DNA from: an uncultured Bacteroidales bacterium
Lineage (GTDB): Bacteria; Bacteroidota; Bacteroidia; Bacteroidales; UBA932
Length of the DNA stretch: 5,008 nt
Reading direction: 5' to 3'
Assembly: GCA_900546395.1 (NCBI GenBank)
Contig: URDD01000112.1
Location: 1 to 5,008 of the forward strand
Each line of letters begins with the position of its first letter. Within the stretch, counting starts at the first letter, position 1. The notes beneath the pieces were generated by a model. It was given only the letters and a program-made list of their open reading frames with translations. It did no database searches and was not told the DNA's origin. Below are positions 4,932-5,008 of the stretch, piece after piece. The translations under genes were made by a program, and so were the position numbers.

Positions 4932-5008
4932 AATTTTTCAGCGAGATGGTATATGATTTCTTCAATGGTGGGAGTATCATTTTCACATGGAAAGTCTGTC
5001 CAGAAGCG
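4928..5008 (-). pseudogene. C-terminal part of an unidentified gene truncated by the IS66 insertion
   Basis: From the right edge, the minus strand reads as 26 protein-like codons: RFWTDFPCENDTPTIEEI, then IYHLAEKL and TAA (4930-4928). The stop and the last Leu codon come partly from the IS tip. Without the IS, the frame would have continued through EKFAKES to a stop at 2140, converging on the XRE gene. The insertion thus replaces the last five residues (FAKES) by one Leu, a minor change that may leave the protein working. The rest of the gene lies beyond the window and I do not recognise the family from this tail. Annotation as a normal gene with a slightly altered end is equally valid. Confidence 0.65.
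4932..4939. repeat. Target site duplication, right copy
   Basis: AATTTTTC is identical to 2156-2163 and directly abuts the right inverted repeat. Confidence 0.95.

Overview
The window looks like accessory DNA from a Gram-positive anaerobe of the Clostridia, most plausibly Lachnospiraceae-like. This is an inference from the strong AGGAGG-type ribosome binding sites, the AT-rich intergenic DNA and the style of the IS66 proteins; no rRNA or housekeeping gene is present to confirm it.

Left part (1-625): the window opens inside the 3' end of an unidentified plus-strand gene. Its reading frame appears to shift by one base near 130, and it ends before a rho-independent terminator (239-277). About 350 bases follow without a confident gene. 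They hold a short minus-strand ORF (276-428) that may be a gene remnant, and two 14-base direct repeats 20 bases apart (423-456) that resemble the transposase-binding repeats of an IS21-type end. Candidate promoter elements for the next operon lie near 526-558.

Middle left (626-1602): a two-gene, AT-rich operon encodes an 87-residue protein with two predicted membrane segments and a 204-residue exported protein rich in Gly, Ser, Thr and Tyr. The ribosome binding site of the second gene overlaps the stop codon of the first, so their translation is probably coupled. A good terminator closes the unit. I recognise neither protein family.

Middle (1603-2163): an extended -10 promoter drives a 114-residue XRE-family DNA-binding protein. 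A minus-strand gene originally converged on it and ended at 2140.

Right part (2156-4939): a complete IS66-family insertion sequence of 2768 bp (2164-4931) has perfect 20-bp terminal inverted repeats and a perfect 8-bp target duplication (AATTTTTC). It carries intact tnpA, tnpB and the DDE transposase tnpC. tnpA and tnpB overlap, while tnpC is separated by a 268-base gap and has its own extended -10 promoter within an inverted repeat. The element landed in the last codons of the minus-strand gene. That gene's remaining 3' end is at 4928-5008, now closed by a stop codon made from the IS tip, while its original final codons are stranded at 2140-2163 on the other side of the IS.
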